Notes: generated by a model from the letters alone, not told the origin. A DNA stretch of 64,000 bases from Crocodylus rhombifer (GCA_038503035.1 JAVSML010024447.1:496001-560000), one strand, 5' to 3'; positions 25,111-36,112 are shown, counted from the first letter of the stretch. Numbers and translations are program-made.

Positions 25111-28100
25111 GACAGTTTCTAGCTTGGATGTTATTTTCCCCTTCTGTATCCCATCACTAGGCTATGTGATGCCATATCACCAGGAAGAAAAGCTGAAGAG
25201 TTACCTGGCATGTCATATCCCCCAAAGGGGTCTGGAAGTTCATTTATTCAAATCTGTGCTATACTACTAGCAATCCAAGGAACTGACACTTAACCATCAC
25301 TGCCCCCATGACATTTTCCTACTAGCTCTATCCTCTAGAAACAGAGCCCAATGCTGTTTTGTCAAGGCTTGCATCTAGTTTCTGCTGTTGCTCAAGTGCA
25401 AAGATAACTTGGCAAGACTATCTTAAACTGATATTATGTTTAAGAGGCCTATTGTCAATGCATGGGTAAAGCAAGGTAATCTACAAAGATAAACAGGAGG
25501 CAGAAAGACTTTACATGTTTATTGTGTATGCGTCACGTGGACAGTCAGTAAAGCTAGTGGTTGTGCCAGAAGATATTTCATTGGGCTTCACTGAAATAAA
25601 ACTTTAAAAAAAACCCAAAAAAAGTTAAAAAAAAAAAAAAAAAAGCCATAAGAAATTACTAGTTATGGGTATGTTATTTCTCTTCATTGCTAGGTTCTAC
25701 TTCATGTATTTGTGGGGGTAGGTAGTTACAAAGTTCTTGTGCTACTATTGGAATTAAAATTCCTCCTTCCCTGTATCCTAGCATAGTGGAGTTCTTTCCA
25801 AAGCAGAACGAAATCCCATGTAGCATGCTGCTATAGCTTCCCTGGAAGCTAGAAGGATCTTTAAAAAGAAAAAACTTTGCCAACCAACAGCAGTAAGTAG
25901 ACAAATCTTGCAAGCCACTGAGAACAGGTTGCATACTGAGCTGTTGACTTGACCATACCGTTTGATTATCACTAGGTGCACAAGTTTCTGGCAAGACGAG
26001 CACTACCGTACCTGTGATTCAGTCAAGCACATAAGAAGTCTAAGAAGCCAGTCCAAAAGCAACATTAGAGCGTGGGGTGGGTAGATTTCACTGCCTGTTA
26101 TTTGAGGAGGTTTACAGAACAGTCACCTGTTTTCAAAGGCTTGTCATCATAACTACTGTTAATCTCACATTGCATTTCATATTTTGAAATTCTACATGAG
26201 CTTATTCCAAGACAATTCTAGTCAAAAGTAATAGTTAAAAAACTTAGTATTAAGGAACTAGTTTTGTTTTTGTTGTAGTCCAAATGAAAACTTTGACTAC
26301 ACACTCCAGCTTACCAGTTGGATGTTCCCACCCTTGCTCCAGTGTCAGTTCATCCCCTTCTTCTAGAGACTACCTGCAGAGCCATTTTTCCCCTTTTGCA
26401 CTTCAGTCAATGCTGCTGAAGTTCCAATAGACTAACTGCTCCGCTAAAATGGAGACACCCTGAGTCTGCCATAGGGAGACCCATTTTCAGGTTTTCAAGA
26501 GTAACTCTAGAGGGGAAAAGAACTACACGTCACCTTCCTAAGGAGTAGTAACTTGCTTTTAAGGTTTATTGGATATTTTCCCTACGAGCAGCCTTCAGGG
26601 AAATTACAGGTTAGTAGCAGACAGAAAGCAAGTGTATTTTGACTGCCTTATGATGTGTTAATAGCACCCAAGGTGAGAAGTAGAGAAGTAGAGAGCCCCA
26701 AGATTTATTCGTGTTGGTTTTTTAAGCAATTAGTTCTGAGAATTATTAGACTGGACAAGTACAAAAAAGAAACCAAGAAGAGAGCTTGCAAGATATCTCA
26801 CTTCTCAAACTCAAAATCTGTTTAGGTGTCCAACACAGCTGTGACAACCTAAGCAAGTTAAGTTGTGGCCTCAGCACTTTTTCTTACAGTAAACTGCCTT
26901 TAGTCCAGTCATCTCTTCTGCTCAAAGAAATATGAGGCTATGCAACATTAGCAGGCTCTTCAAGTCAGGAGCCGAGGCATGCCAGAAAGAGGTGGGAAAC
27001 CTCTGCTGCAGAATCTTATAGGACAGGCATGGCCACTAGTAGCTGAAGTACTCAAAGAGTGCATTGTTTAGCCTATGGCCTAGGTTCACTGTGGTTTGGG
27101 CTTCACTGCTGAAGAAGGGTGCTTTCAACAGACAGAATTTGAGTAGGGTAGCATACCCACTTCCAAAACATGCTCCTTGTACTTCTTATAGGAAGGTTAA
27201 CCATTTGTTTCCCAATGTTCTGCTAGCTGGGATTCTGCACTGGGAAAACAAAGGAACATCAGAAGAACTGCTTTCTCTCTCAGGAGAACAAAGACCGCTA
27301 CCCTGCAGCAGGTCAACTGATGACACTCACTAAAACTTTAGTGAAGACAAAACTTGAGTTCTTCAGCAAAACCTAATTTCTTAAACAGTACTCCACAGTT
27401 AGTATGGTCAGCAACCATGATCACTGGTCTGTGCCATCTCTAGCATAATCTATTAATATAATCTGTTAATTGAACCAGACCTGAATTGCTAGAACCCAAT
27501 TACGGAAGAATCCACCTCTCCTAAAATGGTCAGCTACCATCTACTGGCATCTGGTCAAGGCTTCTAGCAGCCACATCAGCATCGGCCCCAACCCTAGAAG
27601 ATGCACCTCCACCACACCAAGACACTTTGCCCCAGCATTTTGTTTGACTACATTATGGCTCCCAACAGTTAGAGGAAGCCTCCAAATCAACTATTAGGCT
27701 TACAAGCTCAGCCTTACATTTAACTGAAATCCTCATCTCCCTCTTCCTGGAGATGAACGCAGCTATGCTATGTTCTGTAGAGGGCACCTGAGCACATAGG
27801 ATTAAAAGCAGTTGGCACTGCACAAGGGCATTTTCCATCTTCATATCGCCTGCACCATCAACTGCACCCTCGAATACTCAAGGCAGAGACATACCAGCAG
27901 TTACCTCAGCTTCAAATCTACCCTTTCAGAAGGGTGAGCTCATGCTTTTGAAGCATGATCAGCCCACCTGACAAAGACACTAGGACACTGGTGCCATAAA
28001 ATAGTGTGCCATAACACTAACACTAGTGCCATAAAATAGTGTTCCAGCAACTGAGGAGTAAAACTTCTTTTAAGAAGTATCCTGCTGTTTTTCCTGAAAT

Positions 28101-28245
28101 AATGCAGAAGGGTTGCCAACCCAGGCAGTGTTCAGAATTATCCACAATGCCTGTCCACCACTGGGGAAGGCGGGAGGAAGAAAATCCTATTTCCACAGCA
28201 TTTTACACATGGTATTTAAGAGGTTGGTTTCACTGATGACACTAT
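25111..28245. other. Intronic stretch, no gene seen
   Basis: Includes an A-rich tract ending in A18 (25627-25644). Open frames on the minus strand at 25674-26003 lack any domain. No exon was recognised. Confidence 0.5.
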
Positions 28246-28906
28246 GGGGCATTTGCAGATGACACATTAAAGCAGGTTAAAATGCCCTTTTGCACAGCCT
28301 TAATGGTGTTGCTGTTTGCACAAATTCACAAATTCGGTGCTTTATGGCACGTTAATTCCAGCCGCTGTAGCAAATTCAGCAGCATAATGCACCTTACATG
28401 ACTTTGGGGCACAGCAAACAAAAACACCTCCGAGGAGTTTTAGTTTTCTACTTTACAGCTGTGGAGGGAAATTGCCAGGGTCCATGAGACTCAGGCGCCG
28501 TGCAGACAGCCCCAGCAGGCAGCCCAGCAGCAGCCCAGGAAGGCAGGCAGCCATGAGGGGGGGGAAAAAAAGCAGTGAGCCTGATTTTTTTTCCCCCCTT
28601 CTTCCCTGGAGCCTGCCTGCCCGCATGAGCTGCACACGAGCCCAGCGCTTCCCTCCACAGCTGCAATGCCCCCCAGGACCACTGGGGGGGCATGCCACCG
28701 CTGCCGTGGAGGGAAGCACCAGCCCCACCCTGCAGCTCAGGGACTGCTTGACCCACCAGCAGTTTGCTCTCCCCTCTTCGCCACTGGAGAGGCAGGTAAG
28801 GGCATGGATGTACACAACACATGGGCTTACTTCACCCTAAATCAAAGCAGTGTTTTTAAAAAACCACCACTTTAATTTAAACCCCCATGCCATCTACAGA
28901 AGCCCC
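28246..28906. mobile_element. MITE with GC-rich cargo, family 3 copy A
   Basis: The left end is GGGGCATTTGCAGATGACAC and the right end reverse-complemented is GGGGCTTCTGTAGATGGCAT, an imperfect terminal inverted repeat. Subterminal sequence (ATGCCCTTTTGCAC, GTGTTGCTGTTTGCAC) and a central AAAAAAAGCAG...CCTGATTTTTTTTCCCCCC block recur in the 42661 copy. The GC-rich interior (about 28480-28795) gives 120-codon open frames on both strands with no domain. Part of it, reversed, matches 62.98 kb. No transposase is present. Confidence 0.75.
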
Positions 28907-30300
28907 TAGACAACTACTGGAACCTTTTAGTATGGTACAACTACTGCTGAAACAATAGAGAACCACACTAGTTGTAGAATCTAGCAAAAACTAAAAACAG
29001 GTCAAAGGAAGCATTCCCAGCAGAGACCACCTATGATGGGGACCTGATTCAGGTCTCAAAAATCCCTCAGTTTCAGGGCCCTACAAACCAAGATGGAGCA
29101 CTCCTGCTAGATTTTCCTTAGGTTAAATCGACTTAAAAAGGTAGAGACAAACTTCAGTTTGGAACCAGCAGTTATCACTGTAACGGGTTCATTTCAGCCT
29201 AAATACAACTAGACGGAAGGTAGAAAGCTTTTCTTTTAACTTTATGGAAGGCGTTAAACAAGTCCAACAAACAAGTTGAATGGACCTGGGTAAAGACAGG
29301 CATGTTACCTACCATGTGTTTTTGGGCAGCTCAGTTTGAATAAGTTTTGCAGAGCTTACTGATTGACCATTTTTCTTGAAAGGGCAAGCAAAGATTTTTC
29401 TCCTGTACCCCCAGCCTGGTTTTAGATTTTATTTAAACACACAAAAGCACTTGAAAACGCACTGCACATTTCTATGCTACTGCTTGGCTATTGTTCCAGG
29501 AGCACAGCAAGATCTTCGCTATGAACACACTACTTCAGAGTCTGCTATATAGCTCAGGTAAAAGGCATTAAAGCCACTTCCACAAGTATCATTCATTCTC
29601 AGGAACTGCACGCGTGCATCTTTACATCGGCTACAACATGTATACTACTGAACGGTGACCTGCAGAACTGCTTGACAGCCCTCAGGACTTCAAGGTCTCT
29701 CTGCATCCTGCAGTTAGGTCTCAACGTAAGGCTCTTATAGTTTGGATTGTGTTGCTGCAGCACACTGTACTTCCTTCAGAATTAGAGGCATTTAGCACCA
29801 ATTCCGCAGTTTTTGTACCAGGAGCTTCCCTTGAGACATCAGTGCTAGCCTACTCACGCTTTGTGCCACCCCGTCAGGTCAGAGACTACGTGCAGAACAG
29901 AAGGGTAGCAACTTGCTTCATTTTACAGGTTGCCAGCTACGCAAGTCAGCCTTCACAGTAAAACATGTTTAATCCTGAGTCACTACAAGGTATAGTGAAC
30001 TGATTATGTCTAACAACTGATATTTGCAGTTACCCACAGTTAAGAGAGCGGGGGAAAAATGAATTCTTGGATCACAGCCACCTGGGTAAGAGAAATGCAT
30101 CCCTGTAGCATATGAGAACTATGGTACTGAAAAGCTAGTCACTTATGTTTCCAGTTAAGCACATGACCAATATTTCTCTGTAAAGCAACTATTCAGCCAT
30201 TTAGACTGGAAACGGTCTCTAATTTTGTCAAACATTTTGTAGGTTTATGGGCTGCTTCCCATCTCCAAGGAGCAAATAGCTCAGCAGAACTGCACCCAGA
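28907..30300. other. Intronic stretch, no gene seen
   Basis: Average-composition DNA. No exon, RNA gene or repeat family was recognised. Confidence 0.5.
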
Positions 30301-30490
30301 CACTACTTAAAAGTGCAAGACGAGCTTCCTGGGAATTAGCACATGCTCTTCTAATCAGAAGTCAAGCGATTTCCACACTAGAGGAATTCCGATTCTCACA
30401 GTGCCTCTAAAACAGATTTTTCTTCTTGGTCCAGATGCCTAATTTTACTCATTGGAGATATGGCCATACTTCATCCAGAACTCGCTAATG
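30300..30490 (+). repeat. Interspersed repeat, family 4 copy A
   Basis: Motifs GAATTAGCACATG, CTTCTAATCAGAAG, AGAGGAATTCCGATT, CAGTGCCTCTAAAA, GCCTAATTTTACTC and GATATGGCCAT occur in the same order and spacing as in 32380-32620. The pair could be an old transposon family or a local duplication about 2.1 kb apart. Confidence 0.7.
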
Positions 30491-30514
30491 CAAGGTCACT
30501 GGGTAGTTTAGATG

Positions 30515-30538
30515 CCCCCCCCACACACACACACACAC
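30515..30538. repeat. C8 plus (AC)8 simple repeat
   Basis: A C-run leads directly into AC dinucleotides. A G-rich stretch follows at about 30577-30605. Confidence 0.93.
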
Positions 30539-30605
30539 TGACCCTTGCTTAATATTGTAAAAAGTTACTTTCTTGGTGGGGGAAGGAGGGGGGGGAAAGG
30601 AGGGA

Positions 30606-32290
30606 CGAACACATAGCAATGCTCTGTCAGAGCAATCCCCTTAGTCACGTCAAGTTGCTGCTTTTCAGACCTGCATTATGGCCAAGCCATTTTCCACATC
30701 CAGAAGTTGCTCTTCAGGAACAGCCAAAACTTGCCTGAAGCGTTACTTATGGTATTAACAGAACAAGTTGCAGCACCCTAAACAGACTGGCAGTTATTTA
30801 ACGATCAGACCATAAATTGGCTCTTTATAATATACTGATTCAAACATAGTGAATATCAAAAGCTGTATTAGTTTACTCTGACACAGATGCACATATGCTA
30901 ACTTCTATGCAACTAATCTCATCCTATTTACTACCTTGTGAATCACTCTTGTTCTGAACCTTTGGAATCATCTGCTTGCCTTATGCTTTGCCAGTCCTCT
31001 AATTTTCCTTAGCCTCTTAAGATAAAGAGAACTATCCCATACTAATTCAACTGATGACAGTCACTAAGCTCCAAAAGTGAATCAAGTTCATGGGTTCCAG
31101 TTGACATTGGTAATGGTATCAGACTTTAGATTTCTGGTCTGATTACTTTACAAGTGCATAATGAACTTGAGACTGCTCCAACACTGAGACCTTATGTTCA
31201 GGAGGGAAGAGATTTAAAGCAGGTTAACTAACACAAGTCAGAAAAGTTCTAGGTACAAACAGCACAGGCCTTACTAGAATTTTAGCTCACATTAACATTT
31301 TCCCCTAGTTAACACACCTCAGTACTCATACCATAACACTTTTTAAATGTTGCTGGCTGAATCTACAGCTGCAAGGCACGCTTTAGCTCGGACCCCTGTG
31401 TTTGACCTTATAACATAATTAAGGTAGTAGCGGTCCAGGACTGAAACATATAGATTTTTATCCCAGCCAAAGTTACCAAGCATCTCCTCCTTAATTAAGC
31501 TCTAGGATTAGAGCAGCATGACCAGTAGGTTTCACCAACATTTCTTAAAGAACATTTCCTGGCCATTCGTTTTAGGAGAGCCTTAACTGAAGTAAATAGC
31601 AACGTTTTTAGGTCCCTTTCCTTTTACTCTTCAACTCTGTATTCAAGGCAGTTGTCACAAGGCAGACACCTCCACTTACACTAAGCTCACAAGGCTTTGA
31701 GAAAGATCCATGCTTTGGTGGAGTTTCCACTTTAAAAAAAAACAACCTACAAAAGACAGAAATGTGTAACTTAGGACCTTACTGATCAGTAAGAGTGGTA
31801 AAGTGTCTTGTCCAGTTAGAACTGAGAGCAACTAAAAAGTTAAGGCTTTTCAGATTTCCACAGACACTTTCCCCAGGCAGCAATAAATACTCCTGTAGTT
31901 AAGAGTTAACAGTTAACAAATGCTACTGGGTAGAATTAGAAGAATGACACAATGCTAGAACTATGTCTATACTGCACAATGTAGTGCTGTACATATACTT
32001 TAGCTAGCTACGGTACCAAAAGTGATGTTGTAGCCCTGGTCCAGGCAATACGCAAAAAGCAGGATTTCTTCTGCCTTTTTTTGGACCAGCTGCATGTTTG
32101 GGCAGGGCCTATCATTCACAGAGGGCCTCAAATTTAGACTTTTGATGTCATCTCCAAACCAGGTTATACATACAGACACAAAGATACAGTGACAGGATTG
32201 AAAGAAGACGACGTTCATCATACAACTTTAAACTTGTGTCCCATTATGGGGCCACACCGCCTGTAGTGCGCTATGAATTAATATTTTTTT
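30606..32290. other. Intronic stretch, no gene seen
   Basis: AT-rich unique-looking DNA. No exon or repeat family was recognised. Confidence 0.5.
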
Positions 32291-32379
32291 AATATACTGG
32301 GAGCCTCAAAAAATGGAAGTGGCCCCGGGCCTCTCTCGACCTTTAAGAGGGCCTGTGTTTGGGATAGACTTCGACAAGC

Positions 32380-32620
32380 TTGAGAGAGACCACTGAAGTA
32401 CAAGAAGAATTCGCACATCCTTCTAGCCAGAAGCCAAGTCACCAGAGGAATTCTGATTTGCACCAATTCCCACAATGCCTCTAAAAAAGGGGGATTTTTC
32501 TTGCCTAATTTTACTCCATGGGATATGGCCATTTGCCTAATTTTAGGCAAATATCCAGTTGCCCAATTTTACTCCATGGGATATGGGCAGGCTTACCTGC
32601 GAGTTCTGGATTAATGAGGA
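32380..32620 (+). repeat. Interspersed repeat, family 4 copy B, with internal duplication
   Basis: Homologous to 30300-30490 (shared GCACAT.CTTCTA..CAGAAG and AGAGGAATTC.GATT blocks). A 28-bp segment starting TTGCCTAATTTTACTCC is present twice, at 32501-32528 and 32559-32586, with one mismatch, so a 58-bp local duplication has occurred in this copy. Similar-looking sequence extends upstream to about 32290. Confidence 0.7.
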
Positions 32621-32728
32621 TTTCTGTCCACAGAAATCCTCTCCTCTCTAAAGTTTTAGAGTTTTGCATTTCTTTTTGCCTCTCTAAAGGTACGAGAAGC
32701 AGGACAGCAGTGTTAGCCTGTCAGCCCT

Positions 32729-32763
32729 GGTGTTAACCCATCAGCCCAGACAGGGTTAACACC
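32729..32763. repeat. 11-bp perfect inverted repeat
   Basis: GGTGTTAACCC (32729-32739) and GGGTTAACACC (32753-32763) form a perfect stem with a 13-nt loop. The context is intronic, about 640 bases downstream of the FLNB donor. Confidence 0.85.
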
Positions 32764-33350
32764 GTCTAAGCAGAATTAGCCTACAGCCCGAGACCAAGAC
32801 TTCAGGTTACACTGAACTTTACAGCATTCCTCAAGTCAACACATTTATAAATATTTCCCATTGTCACCTGGTGGTGTAGTATTTTAGCAAGCCCACAAGG
32901 CAACTGCAGCACAGGAACCAGTAGCAACACTGAATGGCCATACCAACCCCACCCCCCAACCCCCTTTCTGGAAATAGTCAGATGAAGAGAGAGTCACCAA
33001 GTACAAAAAAAAGTCACAACATTCAACAGAGCAAAGGGCAGCGCTGCTGGGAGTAGTAACCACCTCCTCTGCACTGGGTGCACACCTCGCTGGGGTTAGC
33101 TGACCCCAGCAGTCCTCCCTGCCCAGAGCAGGGGCTGGACCCAAGTCCCTACTACCCCTACCGCTTAGCTCCCCCCACCGCACCGAGATCCCAGCACCAG
33201 CCAAAGCAAAGGGGGACAGATTAAAACCAGGAGTTTTCTGCGGAGGACGCAGACCCTCCCCGGTACCTCCCACCCTGCTGAGTCCAGCGGGCCGTCCGGG
33301 GCGGACCGCGGCAGGGAGGCGGCCCCCCAGGCACCCTGCTGGGGAGGCGA

Positions 33351-33370
33351 GGGGAGGGGAGGGGAGGGGA
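33351..33370 (+). repeat. (GGGGA)4 just inside FLNB intron 1
   Basis: Four perfect GGGGA units occupy exactly these 20 bases, beginning 28 bases beyond the splice donor. They are followed by further G-rich sequence to about 33383. The G-rich strand is the template strand, and the transcript would carry UCCCC repeats. The run fits a G-quadruplex with single-base loops on the DNA. Confidence 0.9.
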
Positions 33371-33392
33371 GCGGAGCGGGGGCCAGGGCGGG

Positions 33393-33401
33393 ACTCACCG
33401 A
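33393..33401 (-). other. FLNB exon 1 splice donor
   Basis: On the minus strand the exon ends ATCG followed by GTGAGT, with the GT at 33398-33397. This is a strong consensus 5' splice site at the position where filamin first coding exons end, and it cuts the reading frame in phase 1. Confidence 0.92.
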
Positions 33402-33690
33402 TGGAGACGAGCTTGATGCTCTCGCGCTCCAGGAACTCGAGGGCCACGGAGACGTTCTCCAGCTGCATCTGGCGGAAGGTGGGCCGCGCGTGGTACTTGC
33501 GGTACATGCGCTTCTGGCTCAGCACCTCGAGCAGCGCGATGAGGCGCAGCCCGTCGCTCAGGTCATGCTGCAGGTTGCCGATGCGCTTGTTGACGCAGCG
33601 CAGGTGCTCGTTGCACCAGCGCGTGAACGTGTTCTGCTGGATCCGCTTCCACGGCGCGTCCTCCGCCAGGTCCTTCTCCGTCACCGGCAT
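33399..33690 (-). CDS. FLNB: Filamin B, first coding exon (N-terminus and first part of CH1 actin-binding domain)
   Basis: This exon encodes 97 codons plus one base of filamin B, a large dimeric actin cross-linker that ties cortical F-actin to membrane receptors. The protein begins [15 protein letters not shown] and runs through [30 protein letters not shown] and [20 protein letters not shown]. This is the start of a type 1 calponin-homology (CH1) domain, including the first actin-binding surface. The residues [10 protein letters not shown] and the start MPVTEKD point to filamin B; FLNA and FLNC carry MPATEKD and MPSTEKD after longer N-terminal leaders. The ATG at 33690 has G at -3 and matches the usual mammalian start. 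The exon closes after ATC-G with a GTGAGT donor, phase 1, where filamin genes split the following Asp codon. The remainder of the roughly 2600-residue protein lies outside the window. Assignment to FLNB over its paralogues is from remembered family sequences, not an alignment. Confidence 0.96.
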
Positions 33691-33792
33691 GGCGGGATCC
33701 GGCTGCGCCTGAGGCTCGGGCGGCCGCCGACTGCTGCTGCCGGTCGCGTCCCTCCGCCTGCCCGCACCCTGGCCCCGCGCCTGCGCGCTCAT
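33691..33792 (-). other. FLNB: In-frame upstream ATG and 34-codon open extension of FLNB
   Basis: Directly upstream of the usual start, the frame stays open, and a second ATG at 33792 (G at -3, A at +4) would add 34 residues starting [18 protein letters not shown]. The extension is rich in Arg, Gly, Ser, Gln and Pro and has no domain. FLNA and FLNC have N-terminal leaders of roughly this length before the shared [11 protein letters not shown] block, whereas mammalian FLNB lacks one. The frame stays open further upstream to about 34092, so openness alone proves nothing in such GC-rich DNA. It may be translated leader or simply 5' UTR. Confidence 0.4.
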
Positions 33793-33840
33793 GGCTCCGC
33801 CTCCTGATGTAGCGCCGCTCCCGCCCGGCTCTGCTCTGCA

Positions 33841-33850
33841 GCTCACCTGA
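33841..33850 (-). other. Possible second splice donor in the FLNB 5' leader
   Basis: On the minus strand the bases read CAG|GTGAGC, a near-perfect donor with GT at 33846-33845, about 155 bases upstream of the usual ATG. If used, it would define an alternative non-coding first exon that skips exon 1's start codon. It may equally be an unused chance match. Confidence 0.3.
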
Positions 33851-34344
33851 GCTCTGCCGCCGCCTGCCGCGTGCGCTGCGGGACGGACAGCACAAGGTCG
33901 TGAGCGCCGCGGACACACCGCGCCGCGCCCCCGCCCTCTCCGCCAGCCCCCGGCCCCGCGTTGTGCTGCCCTCCCTGCTGCTCGGGAGGTTTCTCCTGGT
34001 CTTTGCCCTACGTTTCGCCCCCTCAACGCGGGGCCATTGCCCCTCATGGCATCAGCACGAGCCCCGCTGACCGAAGCTCGGTCCCAAACCACCCAGGGGC
34101 GTCAGGCCTGACCTGGAAGTCTTGCAGGAGAGGAGTTTTTTGAGTTTTGCACAAAGCTTTTTTTTTTTTCTTTTTCCCCCCCAGTAACACCGAGGCCCCA
34201 AAGTCCCTGCGCTCGAAGACGTGACTCGCCGACAGCAGAATGCCCCTGGGTTGCAGGGAGGCTTGCTGCTCTCTGCCCGAGGGACCTGCTTGGGCAGGGC
34301 AGGGCAGAGGGGAGCTGTCACCTCTAAGCTCTTCATGCCCCAGG

Positions 34345-34420
34345 GGTTTACACCGCTCTTCTCAATGTCTCCGTGTCCCACTAGTCAAGCGAGCTTTTGG
34401 TTTACACCCCTCTTCTCAAA
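34345..34420. repeat. Diverged 54-bp tandem duplication upstream of FLNB
   Basis: GGTTTACACC.CTCTTCTCAA occurs at 34345 and again at 34399, an offset of 54. Flanking bases are partly alike. It sits just outside the CpG island. Confidence 0.65.
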
Positions 34421-36112
34421 GGCTCAGTGCAAGCAAGCCTTTGTTTTGCAGCGCTACTGCCTCTGAGCTTCTGGCTATAAGGATATTCCTGTTTCCCAGC
34501 CCTGCAGGTTGTTTTGAACTCACACCAACTTAAACTGGTTTTTGCTTGGATCTTAAACAGAATAATGCAGCCCTAGGCCCCTAGCATCCTAGTAAAGCTT
34601 CTGGTCTGTTTTTTAACTGGAGAAAAAGAAGTGGTGTTTTCATATGGGATGATGCACCTCACCATCTGTGCTCCCCTTTTCAACATCCTAGATCTGCCTG
34701 TGGTGGCTGGCACCATAGGTTTGAGGCCTGCGGGTGTTGCCACCTTAAATCCTCTGGGTGTTGCCTTCTCATCCCTGGCTTTAGATCTGGTGGGATCAGG
34801 GCTCCAGACCTTGCGTACCCTGGAGATTCACCTCAATTCAAGCTATTCCCCCAGGCAGCTGCCTCAATGTAAAACCCCTGGTGTTGAAGGGCTCTAAACC
34901 CTTTCAACAGCTCAATCTGCTCCTGTCCCACACCTGGGTCAGCTCCGTAAGTAGCTCTGGCTGCCTACAGCAGGCTTTCATACCAGTCCAGTTGTGCTAG
35001 TGGCTGGGCACCAGGGCATGGGATCTAGGCATATCCTCAAGGCACCTGAAAGTTAAAGCAGGGGCATGTTTTCTATGAAATCCTTTGCCAAGCAATCATG
35101 CTGTTAAAATGATGGGACTTATAACTCAAATGGGGGTGGAGGGGCACACACACGTTTTATGTATCTCTCAATCTCAGCTGGGGCCTTTTGTGGCTACTCT
35201 AATAAATGTAGTCCATAAATACCTCATGTTCTTCCCCAAGGAAGGCAGTGCTCTCTCTGTCTGCTTACAAATGACTTGTTACAGCCTTCATCAGTGAAAT
35301 CTAGGGCCTGGCCTGCACTAGAGGCAGAAATCTGCATACTAAGGTAAAAGTTTAGCAGCTGTAATAATCAAACTTGGAACTTTAATTTAAACATTCAAAC
35401 TGGACAGAGGCAAATCTAACCCAAAAAAACATAAATACAATAAACTTTTAATTGCCTATTAAAAGCTGAGAAAACCAATGGCCTTGTGGTTAATGTACCG
35501 CACAGCTTTTAGAAACTAAGGGGATAGCTACATGGCACAATGCTAGTGCTATATGCAGGTACCTGAGCTAGTATAATCTAAAGAATCTAGCTTGGATACC
35601 AACAAGTATTATCACCAAGTTAGTATAGGGTACCGCCTTGGCTAATTTGCTCTGCTGAGAAGCTGTTGACCTAGGAAAAGTGCTGTTTTAATGTAGCTAC
35701 CCTGCATCTAGCACCTGGGCTTGGCTGAACAGCAATACACTGTGCCCTATCGCCATGCCTTAAGGCTGAGTTCTTTCATCTGCCACAGACATCCTGCTGG
35801 ACTGTGATCAATTCATGTAGCTCTGGCTCATGCTAACAGGTATACAAGTCATTAAAGATAAGCAAGAGGGGGGCCCTACCATCTCTTTCCTCTGCTTCCT
35901 AGTTGTACAATAGAGATAACGCATTCAGCTCTCTTGTCTATTTGGCCTGCCAGCTCTTTAGAAGAGCCTGATGATACAGTTTCTTAGTGCTGGAAGTGAA
36001 ACAGGTAGTAGACAGAGAGAACCATCCCAAACATACAACAGATCGGATAGGTGTAAGGGCCTGTGTTCCATAGGCATCTGCTGGTTCAACACGGCTGCAG
36101 AGGATAGAAATG
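34421..36112. other. Upstream intergenic stretch, no gene seen
   Basis: Ordinary DNA upstream of FLNB. A short possible inverted-repeat element lies at 35521-35705, with TAGCTACAT at 35525-35533 and its complement at 35691-35699. Nothing else was recognised. Confidence 0.45.

Larger units (their letters stand above)
1..33398 (-). other. FLNB intron 1 (5' portion, incomplete)
   Basis: Everything from the exon 1 donor down to base 1 should be intron 1 of FLNB, unless another gene lies within it. I looked on the minus strand for the next filamin exon (continuation of CH1 after the split Asp, with the hydrophobic motif LGLIWTLILHY) and did not find it. The intron is therefore at least 33.4 kb here. 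A long first intron is normal for FLNB in mammals. It contains the CR1, MITE and simple repeats listed separately. Confidence 0.8.
33240..34110. promoter_or_regulatory. CpG island spanning FLNB exon 1 and probable promoter
   Basis: The stretch is dense in CG dinucleotides and G+C, in sharp contrast to the AT-rich DNA on both sides. It covers the 5' leader, first coding exon and start of intron 1. A GC box (CCCCGCCC on the plus strand, so GGGCGGGG on the minus strand) lies at 33929-33936, about 240 bases upstream of the ATG. No TATA box was recognised, as expected for a broadly expressed CpG-island promoter. The transcription start cannot be fixed from sequence alone. Confidence 0.8.

Noticed and set aside
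32290..32770. Possible LTR of an endogenous retrovirus
   Set aside because: No TG...CA ends, primer-binding site, polypurine tract or second LTR could be found.
33490..33807. 105-codon plus-strand frame opposite FLNB exon 1
   Set aside because: Antisense shadow of the filamin exon in CpG-rich DNA.
32884..34092. The whole 402-codon minus-strand frame as filamin coding sequence
   Set aside because: Only the part from 33690 to 33399 matches filamin. Sequence after 33399 follows a clear GTGAGT donor and is intron, and sequence before the start ATG is leader.
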